Assembly (NCBI GenBank): GCA_900549155.1
Contig: URNF01000011.1
Coordinates: forward strand, 1-29,365
Origin: an uncultured Oscillospiraceae bacterium
Lineage (GTDB): Bacteria > Bacillota > Clostridia > Oscillospirales > Acutalibacteraceae
Length of the DNA: 29,365 nucleotides
Reading direction: 5' to 3'
In this document: piece by piece, positions 15,985 through 23,854 of the stretch
Numbering within the stretch: position 1 is the stretch's first letter
How the letters are laid out: each line of letters begins with the position of its first letter
Translations under genes and position numbers: made by a program
The notes under the pieces: model-generated
Told to the model about the DNA's origin: nothing
Database searches by the model: none
Seen by the model: the letters and a program-made list of their open reading frames with translations, nothing else

Positions 15985-16919
15985 TTGTCCGCCTCCGGAT
16001 CGTCGGGGATCACCCGCTCCATCGCGGCAATGGCACATTCGATCATGCTGTCGTCCGGCTCCTTTGTCGTCAGGCGCTGCATCCACAGCCCCGGCGCAGA
16101 AATGATGCGGGTGAACAGGTTGTCCTTTCTGCCCGCCAGCTTGATGAGCTCATAGCCGACGCCCACCACCACGGGAATCGTGAGGATCTTCACGACCGTG
16201 CGCAAAACCGAATTCATGTCCGGAATAAGCATGGAAACGATCATGCCGACGAGCAGCATCAAAATCATGAACGACGTGCCGCAGCGCGGGTGGAAACGGC
16301 ATTCGGGGCGGATGTTCTCCACCGTGAGCGGCTTGCCCTGCTCATAGCAGAAGATCGTCTTGTGCTCCGCGCCGTGATACATGAACACGCGCTTTATGTC
16401 CTTCATCTGCGCCACCAGCGCGATATAGCCCACAAACAAAACAATGCGGAAAACGCCCTCGAACACCCCGCGCAGCAGCGCATGGTTGAAAGCGGGCGCC
16501 GCCTTGCACAGGCTGCGGAACAGAAAAGCGGGCAACCACACGAACAGTACCACCGCCACCGCCACGCCGAGCACGGCGCTGAGCGCCATGAGGAAATTCA
16601 TCAGCTTCGGCGAAACGCCTTTCTTTTCGTCTTTCTCTTCCTCTTCTTCCTCAAGCCCGCTCAGCTCCGCCGAGCGCATCAGGCATTTATAGCCAAAGCG
16701 CAGCGAGTCGATGAAATTGAAGATGCCGCGCACAAACGGCAGACGCATAAAGCGCGGCTTGTTCTTTCCCGCCGTCTCCCATTCCTCAATGATGATCTTG
16801 CCCGACACATGGCGCACCGCCATTGCCGTCGTTTCGGGGCCGCGCATCATGATGCCCTCAATGAGCGCCTGTCCGCCGATGGATGTTTTCTTGATGATGT
16901 CCGGTTGTCTCTTTTCCAT
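15978..16919 (-). CDS. yqhQ: YqhQ-type DUF1385 membrane protein
   Basis: Conserved integral membrane protein of unknown biochemical role (313 aa). Family motifs: SIGGQALIEGIMMRGP at 13-28, YHGAEHKTI at 181-189 and the cysteine/histidine block CRFHPRCGTSF at 207-217, which could bind metal. Predicted membrane spans are about 105-130, 155-172, 216-233 and 241-262. A run of Glu residues (90-95) lies in a charged loop before the first span. ATG 16919 shares one base with the histidine kinase stop (TAATG), so translation is coupled. It is followed by prmC. Confidence 0.9.
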   Translation of the reverse strand: MEKRQPDIIKKTSIGGQALIEGIMMRGPETTAMAVRHVSGKIIIEEWETAGKNKPRFMRLPFVRGIFNFIDSLRFGYKCLMRSAELSGLEEEEEEKDEKKGVSPKLMNFLMALSAVLGVAVAVVLFVWLPAFLFRSLCKAAPAFNHALLRGVFEGVFRIVLFVGYIALVAQMKDIKRVFMYHGAEHKTIFCYEQGKPLTVENIRPECRFHPRCGTSFMILMLLVGMIVSMLIPDMNSVLRTVVKILTIPVVVGVGYELIKLAGRKDNLFTRIISAPGLWMQRLTTKEPDDSMIECAIAAMERVIPDDPEADKW

Positions 16920-18334
16920 TATGCTTGCTCCTTTTGTTCGGTCGGGAGAGTGATGATGACACTGGTGCCGCAGCCTTCCCTGCTGTACAGATCCAGCGTG
17001 CCGCCGTGTCCCTCTATGATCTCATCCGCCACCGCCAGCCCGATACCGCTGCCGGGGCGGGTGTTGTTTGCCTTATAGAATTTCTTTTTCACCTGCGGCA
17101 GATCCTCTGCACGGATACCGCTGCCGGTGTCGCCGATGACCACCTGCACCGTTTTCCCGACGGCGGCATAGTCCACCCGCACGGTGTCGCCGCTGTCGGA
17201 ATATTTGATCGCATTGTCCAGCACGTTGATGAACACCTGCCGCAAACGGTCGGCGTCCCCGATGACGGGCGGCAGCGTGCCCTTGCCCGCAAGCGTCAGG
17301 CAAACGCCCTTGTTTTCCGCCCTTTCGCGGAACAAAAGCACCGTTTCCCGCACGACGGCAGCAATGTCCACCCTGTCAAAATGCAGCGTCAGCTTGCCGC
17401 TTTGCATGCGGGAAAAGTCCAAAAGCTCTTCCACCATGTCGGACAGCCGTTCCGTCTCGTCGGTGATGATCTGCGTACCGCAGCGCACCGTTTCCGGGTC
17501 GTCCGGCGTTTGCTGCAGCGTCTCGCTCCAGCCGCGGATGGCGGTCAGCGGCGTGCGCAGCTCATGCGACACCGAGGAAATGAACTCATTTTTCAGCTGC
17601 TCGGCGCGTTGGATCTCCGCTGCCATATAGTTGATGGTGTCGCACAGGTCGCCGATCTCATCCCGACTGCGCTTTTGCACGCGATAGGCATAATCGCCCT
17701 TGGCGATGCGGCGCGCCGCCCTGCCGATCTCCTCGACGGGGTGCACGATCGAACGGATGAAGTAAAGCCCCGACATCGCCGTGAACAGCAAAATGATGAG
17801 CACGATGATACCGACGAGGATCGCCACGAAAATGAGCTGGCGGTCGATGAGCCGCAGCGTCACCACATAGCGCAAAGCGCCGATCGTCGCGCCGCTCCCG
17901 TCCGTCACCGTCGCGGTCAGTGCCATGATATGCTCGCCGGTGCTGTTGTGCTTTGTCTGCACCGTTCTGCCATCGTCCGCGCTGCGCGCAAGGCGGAAAT
18001 CCTCGATCGCCTCGCCGCTTGCCGGCACAAAGCCCGTCGAGGACGCCAGAATCACGCCGTCGGCGGACAGCACCTGCAGCTCCATCTGCTCCTTGCTGTC
18101 AAAGCTCTCCACAAGCGCCGCCGCGCTGTCCGAAAGCTCCTGTGTCTGCTGCACGACAGCGGACACCGAGCGTCCGAAAAGGTTGGCGCGCCCCGACAGC
18201 ACGTCCTGCGCACTCTGATAGTAAAAGCTGCGCATGAGCACCATCAGTGCCACCGCCGCGACCAGCAAGAAAAGGGCGATAAGCGAAAAGCCATAGAACA
18301 GCCAGCGGCGGGTGATCGTTTTTTTGACCGTCAT
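16919..18334 (-). CDS. Membrane sensor histidine kinase with HAMP domain
   Basis: Sensor of a two-component system (471 aa). TM1 is about 12-34, with an extracytoplasmic sensor region at about 35-166 and TM2 at about 168-193. HAMP is about 190-242 (RSIVHPVEEIGRAARRIAKG). HisKA has SSVSHELRTPLTAI with phospho-acceptor His257. HATPase_c shows the N box (NVLDNAIKYSDSG), G1 (GDTGSGI) and G2 (GSGIGLAVADEI). The start MTVKKTITRR at 18334 is preceded by GGAGG 10 nt upstream and lies 5 nt after the regulator stop. Its partner is certainly the adjacent OmpR-type regulator. The signal is unknown; the lipoprotein encoded first in the operon is a candidate accessory sensor (inference). Confidence 0.93.
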   Translation of the reverse strand: MTVKKTITRRWLFYGFSLIALFLLVAAVALMVLMRSFYYQSAQDVLSGRANLFGRSVSAVVQQTQELSDSAAALVESFDSKEQMELQVLSADGVILASSTGFVPASGEAIEDFRLARSADDGRTVQTKHNSTGEHIMALTATVTDGSGATIGALRYVVTLRLIDRQLIFVAILVGIIVLIILLFTAMSGLYFIRSIVHPVEEIGRAARRIAKGDYAYRVQKRSRDEIGDLCDTINYMAAEIQRAEQLKNEFISSVSHELRTPLTAIRGWSETLQQTPDDPETVRCGTQIITDETERLSDMVEELLDFSRMQSGKLTLHFDRVDIAAVVRETVLLFRERAENKGVCLTLAGKGTLPPVIGDADRLRQVFINVLDNAIKYSDSGDTVRVDYAAVGKTVQVVIGDTGSGIRAEDLPQVKKKFYKANNTRPGSGIGLAVADEIIEGHGGTLDLYSREGCGTSVIITLPTEQKEQA

Positions 18335-18339
18335 CCTGC

Positions 18340-19035
18340 CTAATCCTCCCACTGATAGCCCTTGCCCCACACCGTGAGCAAATGGCGCGGTTCGGAGGGC
18401 TCATCCTCCAGCTTCAGCCGCAGGCGGCGGATGTTGACATCCACCACCTTGTCGTCGCCGACAAAGCCCTCGCCCCATGCCTCACGCAAGATCGCGTCTC
18501 TTGTCTGCGGCTTGTCGGCATGGGTGAACAAAAATGCCGCGATTTGATATTCCATCTGGGTCAGATCCAGAATTTTGCCGTTTTTTGCGAGCGTGTGCGC
18601 GCGGAGATCCAGCAAAAATGCGCCGCGCTGCAGCCGATCGCCGCTGTCGTTTTTCCTGCGCAAAATTTCCACGCGGCGGCACAGCGCCTCGATGCGCGCC
18701 AACAGCTCGCCGATGCCGAAAGGCTTTGTCACATAATCGTCCGCGCCGCAATGCAGCCCCTCGATCTTTTCCTGCTCCTGCGAGCGCGCCGTGAGCATCA
18801 CAATGCCGATCGTCGGGTCGGCATCCCGCAGACGGCGGCAAACCTCAAAGCCGTCGATGCCCGGCAGCATCACATCGAGGAGCGCCACCGTCACCGTCGG
18901 CTGCGCCGCATACAGTTGCAAAGCTGCTTCGCCGCTGTCCGCTTCCAGCACCGTATAGCCGGCACGCCGCAAATTGAGCACCACAAAGCTGCGGATCGCC
19001 GCCTCGTCCTCACAAACCAAAATTCTTTGTTGCAT
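18340..19035 (-). CDS. OmpR/PhoB-family response regulator
   Basis: DNA-binding regulator (231 aa). The receiver domain (1-115) has the acidic pocket Glu9-Asp10, phospho-acceptor Asp54 in LLDVMLPGIDGF, Thr82 and Lys104 in DDYVTKPFG. The winged-helix output domain (about 130-230) has LDLTQMEYQIAAFL and DVNIRRLRLKLE, ending TVWGKGYQWED. RBS GAGGAGGG directly follows the stop of the lipoprotein gene, 11 nt upstream, and the histidine kinase gene begins 5 nt after its stop, so the three are one operon. Confidence 0.95.
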   Translation of the reverse strand: MQQRILVCEDEAAIRSFVVLNLRRAGYTVLEADSGEAALQLYAAQPTVTVALLDVMLPGIDGFEVCRRLRDADPTIGIVMLTARSQEQEKIEGLHCGADDYVTKPFGIGELLARIEALCRRVEILRRKNDSGDRLQRGAFLLDLRAHTLAKNGKILDLTQMEYQIAAFLFTHADKPQTRDAILREAWGEGFVGDDKVVDVNIRRLRLKLEDEPSEPRHLLTVWGKGYQWED

Positions 19036-19046
19036 GCCGTCCCTCC

Positions 19047-20351
19047 TCAGCTCAGTGTCACCAGCATATAGCTGATCTTTTCCGGCGTCAGGCGATATGC
19101 CGCCGTGTCATCATACCAAATGCGCAGCGTCGAGCCGCTGCCGAGCGTCTCAAAGGCATAGCCGTCCACCGACGCCTGTGCATCCTCGCGCTGTGCCTGC
19201 ACCGCCAAAAACGGCTTTGCGCCTTCCTCTGTCACCGTGTCCAGCCACAGCACGCCGTTTTTCATGTCATAGCGCGTCGTGAGCGTCGCGATCCACTGAT
19301 CCTCGACCTCGATGAAATAGCCGTCGGTGCGGTTGACGATCGCCGCAAACTGCCGCTCGGCTTCCCCTGCCTGCATATCCCAGCTGTACCATTCGGTCAG
19401 CCACTGCCAGGTGTCCTCACCGAACGCATTCGGGTATGCCGCCAGGCGCGACGTCACCGGAAATTCCGGCACGCCGTTGCCGTCGGCATCCATCGCCGCC
19501 ACCTTTGCCACGCGCGTTGAGACCGTGCTGTGTTGTCCTGCAGCGTGCAGCGGCGTTATGAGCTTGCCGTCCCGAAAGGCGACGATCTCCGTCATGAGCG
19601 CACCGTTCTCAGATTTTGCGTCGATATACAAGGCGTCGCCGCCGTCGGAGGTCTTGCCGTACAGAAAGCGGGAAACCGTGCGTATGGCGGGGTCGAGCTT
19701 TACCGCAGACAGCACCTTTGCCGCGCTGTCCTCGACGGCATACAGCGTCGCCGTCATGGTTTCCGAACGATCGCTGCGCAAAAGCAGCACCTCATCCCGC
19801 CCGTCGGCGTTGAGATCCGCCGTCACGCAGGCGGTATACTGTCCGATGCTTTCGACCGCCGTTTTGCCGTCCAGCCGATAGGCAGACAGCTGACGCTCGG
19901 TGCTGTAGAGACTCCAGCCGATCAGAAGCTCCGCCGTGCCGTCGCCGTCAACATCGCCGAGCAGCACGCGATCCACGTCAAGCCCCGCGCCGACAAGGTC
20001 GGCAAGCGAGCGCCAGCCGCCCTGCTCCCGCCGCAGAAGGTGGATGTGGGTGTTCTTTGCCCCTTCCGGCGCATACAGGATCGCAGCGGTCTCCGCCTCC
20101 TGCGCACTCGTCTGTTTTCCGGCGCCGTCAAGGAAGATGTAGGCGGACAGAATATCGCCCGCGACGGGGTATTTCAGTGTATAGCGCGGGGCGCCCTCGC
20201 CGTTCTCGCCGATCGCCGTTTCCAGCGCCGCCTGGACCGCCTGCTGCTGTCCCTGCGCGCGCGGCGGCTGCAAATAGGACTGTACATCCACCGCACAGCC
20301 GCACAGAAACACCAACAGACACGTCAAAACCGCAACCGCTCTGCGCCGCAC
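19047..20351 (-). CDS. Lipoprotein with calcium-binding DxDxDG loops
   Basis: A 434-aa exported lipoprotein. The start is GTG 20351, with GGAGG 7 nt upstream, giving MRRR, a hydrophobic stretch and the lipobox LCGC, so Cys19 should be lipidated; longer frames to 20435 would span the promoter. The body has three FG-GAP/VCBS-like calcium loops: DVDGDGTAE at 133-141, DLNADGRDE at 179-187 and DADGNGVPE at 288-296. These suggest beta-propeller-like repeats; no catalytic motif is visible. The stop overlaps the RBS region of the response regulator gene. A sensor-accessory role for the two-component system is inference from gene order. It is divergent from a LacI-type regulator. Confidence 0.85.
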   Translation of the reverse strand: MRRRAVAVLTCLLVFLCGCAVDVQSYLQPPRAQGQQQAVQAALETAIGENGEGAPRYTLKYPVAGDILSAYIFLDGAGKQTSAQEAETAAILYAPEGAKNTHIHLLRREQGGWRSLADLVGAGLDVDRVLLGDVDGDGTAELLIGWSLYSTERQLSAYRLDGKTAVESIGQYTACVTADLNADGRDEVLLLRSDRSETMTATLYAVEDSAAKVLSAVKLDPAIRTVSRFLYGKTSDGGDALYIDAKSENGALMTEIVAFRDGKLITPLHAAGQHSTVSTRVAKVAAMDADGNGVPEFPVTSRLAAYPNAFGEDTWQWLTEWYSWDMQAGEAERQFAAIVNRTDGYFIEVEDQWIATLTTRYDMKNGVLWLDTVTEEGAKPFLAVQAQREDAQASVDGYAFETLGSGSTLRIWYDDTAAYRLTPEKISYMLVTLS

Positions 20352-20393
20352 GCAAATCCCTCCCCTGCAAACGTATGTATACAAGTATATATA

Positions 20394-20422
20394 AGTATAC
20401 TGCTTTTCATTTTTTCTGTCAA
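20394..20422 (-). promoter_or_regulatory. SigA promoter of the lipoprotein-RR-HK operon
   Basis: Minus strand TTGACA (20417-20422), 17 nt, TATACT (20394-20399), 42 nt upstream of the GTG start. The leader includes the palindrome TGTATACA (20376-20383) and a repeated AAGTATA. Confidence 0.82.
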
Positions 20423-20429
20423 ATATCTC

Positions 20430-20458
20430 TTGCACTTTTTCCGACGCCTGTGTATACT
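20430..20458 (+). promoter_or_regulatory. SigA promoter of the LacI-type regulator gene
   Basis: TTGCAC (20430-20435), 17 nt, TATACT (20453-20458). Its -35 is only 7 bp from the -35 of the divergent operon. The octamer GTATACTG occurs at both -10 regions (20395 and 20452). Confidence 0.8.
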
Positions 20459-20489
20459 GAAATTATCGAAAAAGAAAGGGGGAGCCGCC

Positions 20490-21479
20490 GTGACGCTCAA
20501 AGCGATTGCCGAGCTTGCCAATGTTTCCGTTTCCACTGTTTCCAAAGCGCTCAGCGACTCCTATGACATCGCTCCCGAGACGCGCGCGCTGGTTTTGAAG
20601 ATCGCGACCGAATCGGGCTATTTCACCGACAAAAAAGCCACGCGCATGCAAAACAGCAGTCTGCGCGAGCCGACCGTCGCCATCATCTGCCCCGAGATCA
20701 TCAGCATCCACTATTCCCACATCACCACCGTCCTTTCGGACACGCTTGCCGCGCGCGGGGCAAAAAGCATTCTCTATCTTTCCGGCTTTTCCGAAAAGAC
20801 CGTGCAGCCCGTTTTCGACGAATGCCTGAACGATCCGCGCATCGCCGCCGTCATTTCGCTGGCAACGGCGCCGCTGCACATTCCGCCCGACAACCACACG
20901 CCCGTGCTGCTGTTTGAGAACACCGCTTCCCGCAGCAGCATCCGCATGCAGATGAACGAGGGGATCGCGCTGGCGGTGGATCATCTGCGCGCGGGCGGGC
21001 ACACCCGCATCGGCTTTGTCGGCGAAGCGCTGGTGAGCGGCAAGCTCACCCTTTTCCGCAGGGTGATGGCGGCGCGCCGCCTGCCCGTGGACGAAAATGC
21101 CGTTTTCATCGGCACCCGTCGGTTTGAGGCGGCGGGCAAGGAAGCGGCAGAGCGCTTTCTGACCCGCAGGGGCGAAAAGCCGACCGCCGTCATTTGCGGC
21201 TATGACGAGCTTGCCTGCGGCTTTCTCGACGCGCTGCAAAAAAGCGGCTTGACCGCACCGCAGGATATATCCGTCATCGGCATCAACAACATCCCGCTGT
21301 CCGCCTATTGCTTCGGCGGACTGACCACAGTGGATCTCATCGACACCGCCGTGCTTTCCCGTGCGATCGACGACCTGCTGGACGACGTGGTGCGCCGCCG
21401 TCCGACGCCGCGCACCTATCGCATGGTGCCCCGTCTCATCGTGCGGCACACGACCGCACCGCTTGCGAAAAATTTTTGA
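20490..21479 (+). CDS. LacI-family transcriptional regulator
   Basis: A 329-aa repressor-type protein. The N-terminal LacI helix-turn-helix is TLKAIAELANVSVSTVSKAL (2-21), followed by the hinge-helix region up to about 60. The periplasmic-binding-protein-like ligand domain (about 60-325) has the usual GHTRIGFVGEAL and SVIGINNIPLSAY blocks. The start is GTG 20490 with AAAGGGGGAG 5 nt upstream; a much longer in-frame reading from 19530 is antisense shadow. Ligand unknown, probably a sugar by family. Targets could be itself and the divergent lipoprotein operon, or the GH31 genes further right (inference). No strong terminator is seen after the stop; the next promoter begins 10 nt on. Confidence 0.92.
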   Translation: MTLKAIAELANVSVSTVSKALSDSYDIAPETRALVLKIATESGYFTDKKATRMQNSSLREPTVAIICPEIISIHYSHITTVLSDTLAARGAKSILYLSGFSEKTVQPVFDECLNDPRIAAVISLATAPLHIPPDNHTPVLLFENTASRSSIRMQMNEGIALAVDHLRAGGHTRIGFVGEALVSGKLTLFRRVMAARRLPVDENAVFIGTRRFEAAGKEAAERFLTRRGEKPTAVICGYDELACGFLDALQKSGLTAPQDISVIGINNIPLSAYCFGGLTTVDLIDTAVLSRAIDDLLDDVVRRRPTPRTYRMVPRLIVRHTTAPLAKNF

Positions 21480-21488
21480 AAAAACCTG

Positions 21489-21517
21489 TTGACAAACCGA
21501 AAACTGCGTGCTATATT
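21489..21517 (+). promoter_or_regulatory. SigA promoter of the Trp T-box leader
   Basis: TTGACA (21489-21494), 17 nt, TATATT (21512-21517), starting 10 nt after the LacI-type gene stop. Confidence 0.87.
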
Positions 21518-21523
21518 GAGAAA

Positions 21524-21790
21524 AAAGAGAAACCGATGACCGAGAGTAGTACATGCGGCGTGAAGCCCCAAGAGAGCCACGGGTGGTGAGATCGTGGCGG
21601 CGGATGACGCATCGAATGGACTCGGGAGGGTGATCCGAGCGCCGCTTGCGGCGGGTAGGAAAGACGGGTGCCGCCCGTTACAGCGGACAGTGCATGATTG
21701 TGCATGAGGTGCATCGGCGCAGCCGATGAATTTGGGTGGTACCGCAGGAAAGCTCTTGTCCCATGGTTGGGGCAGGGGTTTATTTTTTTA
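21524..21790 (+). promoter_or_regulatory. T-box leader, tryptophan specific, for trpXYZ
   Basis: Leader of about 265 nt. Stem I has the AGTA loop-E side in GAGAGTAGTA (21542-21551) and, on the 3' side, GAATGGAC with TGG at 21617-21619 in the specifier position GAA-NNN-A, a Trp codon. The T-box core TGGGTGGTACCGCAGG is at 21733-21748 and is followed by the terminator. Uncharged tRNA-Trp should promote readthrough into the transporter genes. The specifier and the transporter family agree. Confidence 0.93.
21753..21790 (+). terminator. Regulated terminator of the Trp T-box
   Basis: Stem CTCTTGTCCC (21753-21762) / GGGGCAGGGG (21769-21778), 10 bp including three G-U pairs, loop ATGGTT, then TTTATTTTTTT. 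Typical T-box terminator position, 4 nt after the core. Confidence 0.88.
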
Positions 21791-21824
21791 TTTCCGATAA
21801 TTTTTGAAAGGTGGATGCTTACAT

Positions 21825-21902
21825 ATGGGTCTGATACGATGGCGGCGCGGCGTCCGCTTTGAAAACCGCAAAAACCGTATATCTTCATTTCCACAGTTTT
21901 AA
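21825..21902 (+). CDS. Possible 25-codon small ORF before trpX
   Basis: ATG 21825 to TAA 21902, preceded by AAAGGTGG (21807-21814). The peptide is basic, with one Trp at position 6 and many Arg (IRWRRGVRF). Its stop runs into the AAGGAG that serves trpX, an arrangement that allows translational coupling. It is too short to judge by composition and could be chance in a GC-rich leader. Confidence 0.25.
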   Translation: MGLIRWRRGVRFENRKNRISSFPQF

Positions 21903-21916
21903 GGAGTTGTATTATT

Positions 21917-22876
21917 ATGAAAACCATCAAAAAAACCGTCGCTCTCGTTTTGGCACTTTCGCTCATGCTTTTGGCATTCGCCGGCTGCGGCAGCAGCAAA
22001 AAGACCATCGGCATCATCCAGTTCGGCTCGCACGCCTCGCTCAACAACTGCTATGACGGCATCATGAAGGGGCTGACCGAAAGCGGCATCGACGCCGACA
22101 AATACGATTTCGAATATGTCAACAGCAACTTTGACGCTTCCGTTTCCCAAACGCAGGCAAACAACCTCGTGAACAAAAAAGCGGCGGTCATCATCGCCAT
22201 CGCCACCCCCTCCGCCGTCGCCGCGGCAAACGCCGCCGCCGACAAGGACGTACCGGTGGTCTATTGTGCCATCACCGATCCCGCCGTCATGGAGAACTAT
22301 CAGAATGTGACCGGCTCGTCCGACATTCCGAATTTTGAAAAGCAGCTCGAAGTCGTCACCGGCTTCATGGGCAAGACCGCGCTCAAGATCGGCGTCATGT
22401 ATTCCACCGAGGAGTCCAGCTCCCCCGTCCAGGTCGACAACCTCAAGAAGGCTGCCGAAAAATATGACGGCATGGAAATTCTCGCAAGCGCCGTCGCGGA
22501 CATCAACACCATTGACACCAAGACAAACGAGCTCATCGACCGCGGCGTGGACTGCTTTGTGAACCTGCTCGATAACACCGTTGTCGGCAAGCTGCAGACC
22601 AACATTCTTCCCATCACCGACGAAAAGAAGATCCCCGTGTTCGGCTCGGAAATTGAGCAGGTGAAGCTCGGCTGTGTGGCGAGTGCTTCCATCGAATACA
22701 TCCCCGTCGGCGAAGCAGCAGGCAAAGCCGCGGCGGAGATCCTGAACGGCAAAGCTGCTTCCGACATTCCCGTTGCCGTCATCACCGACCCGAACATCTA
22801 CTATAACGGCACTGCCTGTGAGAAGCTGGGACTGACCGTCCCCTCCGCACTCACGGCGACCGATGTCGCAAAATGA
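21917..22876 (+). CDS. trpX: Tryptophan ABC transporter substrate-binding lipoprotein
   Basis: Extracytoplasmic solute-binding protein (319 aa). The signal peptide has a KK-rich n-region and ends in lipobox AFAGC, lipidated at Cys24. The mature part is of the ABC_sub_bind type: TIGIIQFGSHASLNNCYDG, then IAIATPSAVAAANA (about 94-107), VYCAITDPA and GSEIEQVKLGCVASASIEY, a two-lobed fold related to LivK/LacI sensors. RBS AAGGAG is 10 nt before ATG 21917. First gene behind the Trp T-box, which gives the substrate: this family was named TrpXYZ from the same association in streptococci and Clostridia (from memory). Substrate assignment is therefore regulatory inference; family assignment is firm. 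Confidence 0.9.
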   Translation: MKTIKKTVALVLALSLMLLAFAGCGSSKKTIGIIQFGSHASLNNCYDGIMKGLTESGIDADKYDFEYVNSNFDASVSQTQANNLVNKKAAVIIAIATPSAVAAANAAADKDVPVVYCAITDPAVMENYQNVTGSSDIPNFEKQLEVVTGFMGKTALKIGVMYSTEESSSPVQVDNLKKAAEKYDGMEILASAVADINTIDTKTNELIDRGVDCFVNLLDNTVVGKLQTNILPITDEKKIPVFGSEIEQVKLGCVASASIEYIPVGEAAGKAAAEILNGKAASDIPVAVITDPNIYYNGTACEKLGLTVPSALTATDVAK

Positions 22877-22906
22877 ACCCATCTCATTTGAAAAGGATCG
22901 AACGCT

Positions 22907-23854
22907 ATGTTGTTTTTTGCCACCACCGTTGACGGGCTGCAAATGGGGCTGTGCTTCGCCGTTCTGGCACTCGGCGTCTACATCTCGTATTCCATTCTGG
23001 ACTTTGCCGATCTGTCGGTCGACGGCACGTTCCCGCTCGGCGGCGTTGTCTGCACCATTCTGATGCTGCGCCTCGGCGTCCCGCCGCTGCCTGCCGTTCT
23101 TCTGTCCTTTTTCGCAGGCTTTGCCGCGGGAGCGGTCACGGGCTTTCTGCACGTGAAATGCCGCATCTCCAAGCTGCTTTGCGGCATCATCGTCATGACG
23201 GCGCTTTTGTCGGTGACGCTGGCGCTGACGACGCTTTTGACCGACAACGGCATGACCACCACCATTTTCTCCTATCGCAGTCAGAAGCTCACCGGCGTGT
23301 TCAACGGCGCACTTGCCACCCGTCTCGGCGCGGGCGGACGCGACTATGTCGTGCTCGGCATCGAGCTTGTGTTTGTTGTCGCCGTCAAGCTGCTCCTCGA
23401 TCTGTTTTTCAAGACAAAGCTCGGCTATATGCTGCGGGCGACCGGCGACAACGAAAAGCTGGTGGTGACGCTCGGCAAGGATGTCGGCAGCTATCAGATT
23501 TTGGGGCTGGCGCTTGCCAACGGGCTTGTCGCCGTGTCGGGCGCCTTGTATGCGCACCTGTATATGCAGTATGACAACTCCTGCGGCAGCGGCAAGGTGG
23601 TGCTGGCGCTGGCGTCGGTCATCATCGGGCTGGCGATCTTCTCCCGCGTGCGCTTTGTCAAGGACACCACCGCCGTCATCTGCGGTGCGGTGCTGTATTC
23701 CCTGTGTCTCAACTATCTGGTGCTGGTGGACAGCAACGGCATTTATCTGAAGCTTTTGAACGCCGTTATGTTTGCGCTCATCCTCATTTTCCATGACCGC
23801 ATCACCGCCCTCACCGCCAAGCGTGCAAACGCCAGAAAGGGGGCGGCAGCATGA
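22907..23854 (+). CDS. trpY: Tryptophan ABC transporter permease
   Basis: Integral membrane permease (315 aa) of the branched-chain-amino-acid-like class, with about eight hydrophobic spans from residue 10 to 305. Typical blocks are YISYSILDFADLSVDGTFPL near the start, the coupling-region sequence TKLGYMLRATGDNEKLV (about 172-188), and GLALANGLVAVSGALYAH. AAAGGA lies 9 nt before ATG 22907, 30 nt behind trpX, and the gene overlaps trpZ by 4 nt (ATGA). It forms the membrane channel for the TrpX-delivered ligand. Confidence 0.91.
   Translation: MLFFATTVDGLQMGLCFAVLALGVYISYSILDFADLSVDGTFPLGGVVCTILMLRLGVPPLPAVLLSFFAGFAAGAVTGFLHVKCRISKLLCGIIVMTALLSVTLALTTLLTDNGMTTTIFSYRSQKLTGVFNGALATRLGAGGRDYVVLGIELVFVVAVKLLLDLFFKTKLGYMLRATGDNEKLVVTLGKDVGSYQILGLALANGLVAVSGALYAHLYMQYDNSCGSGKVVLALASVIIGLAIFSRVRFVKDTTAVICGAVLYSLCLNYLVLVDSNGIYLKLLNAVMFALILIFHDRITALTAKRANARKGAAA

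Noticed and set aside
19530..20489. Long N-terminal extension of the LacI-type gene
   Set aside because: The extension is antisense to the lipoprotein gene and crosses both divergent promoters. GTG 20490 has a strong RBS and starts exactly at the helix-turn-helix.
21899..23794. Open minus-strand frame of 631 codons opposite trpX and trpY
   Set aside because: Antisense shadow of two well-supported transporter genes. The composition is repetitive and unlike any neighbour.
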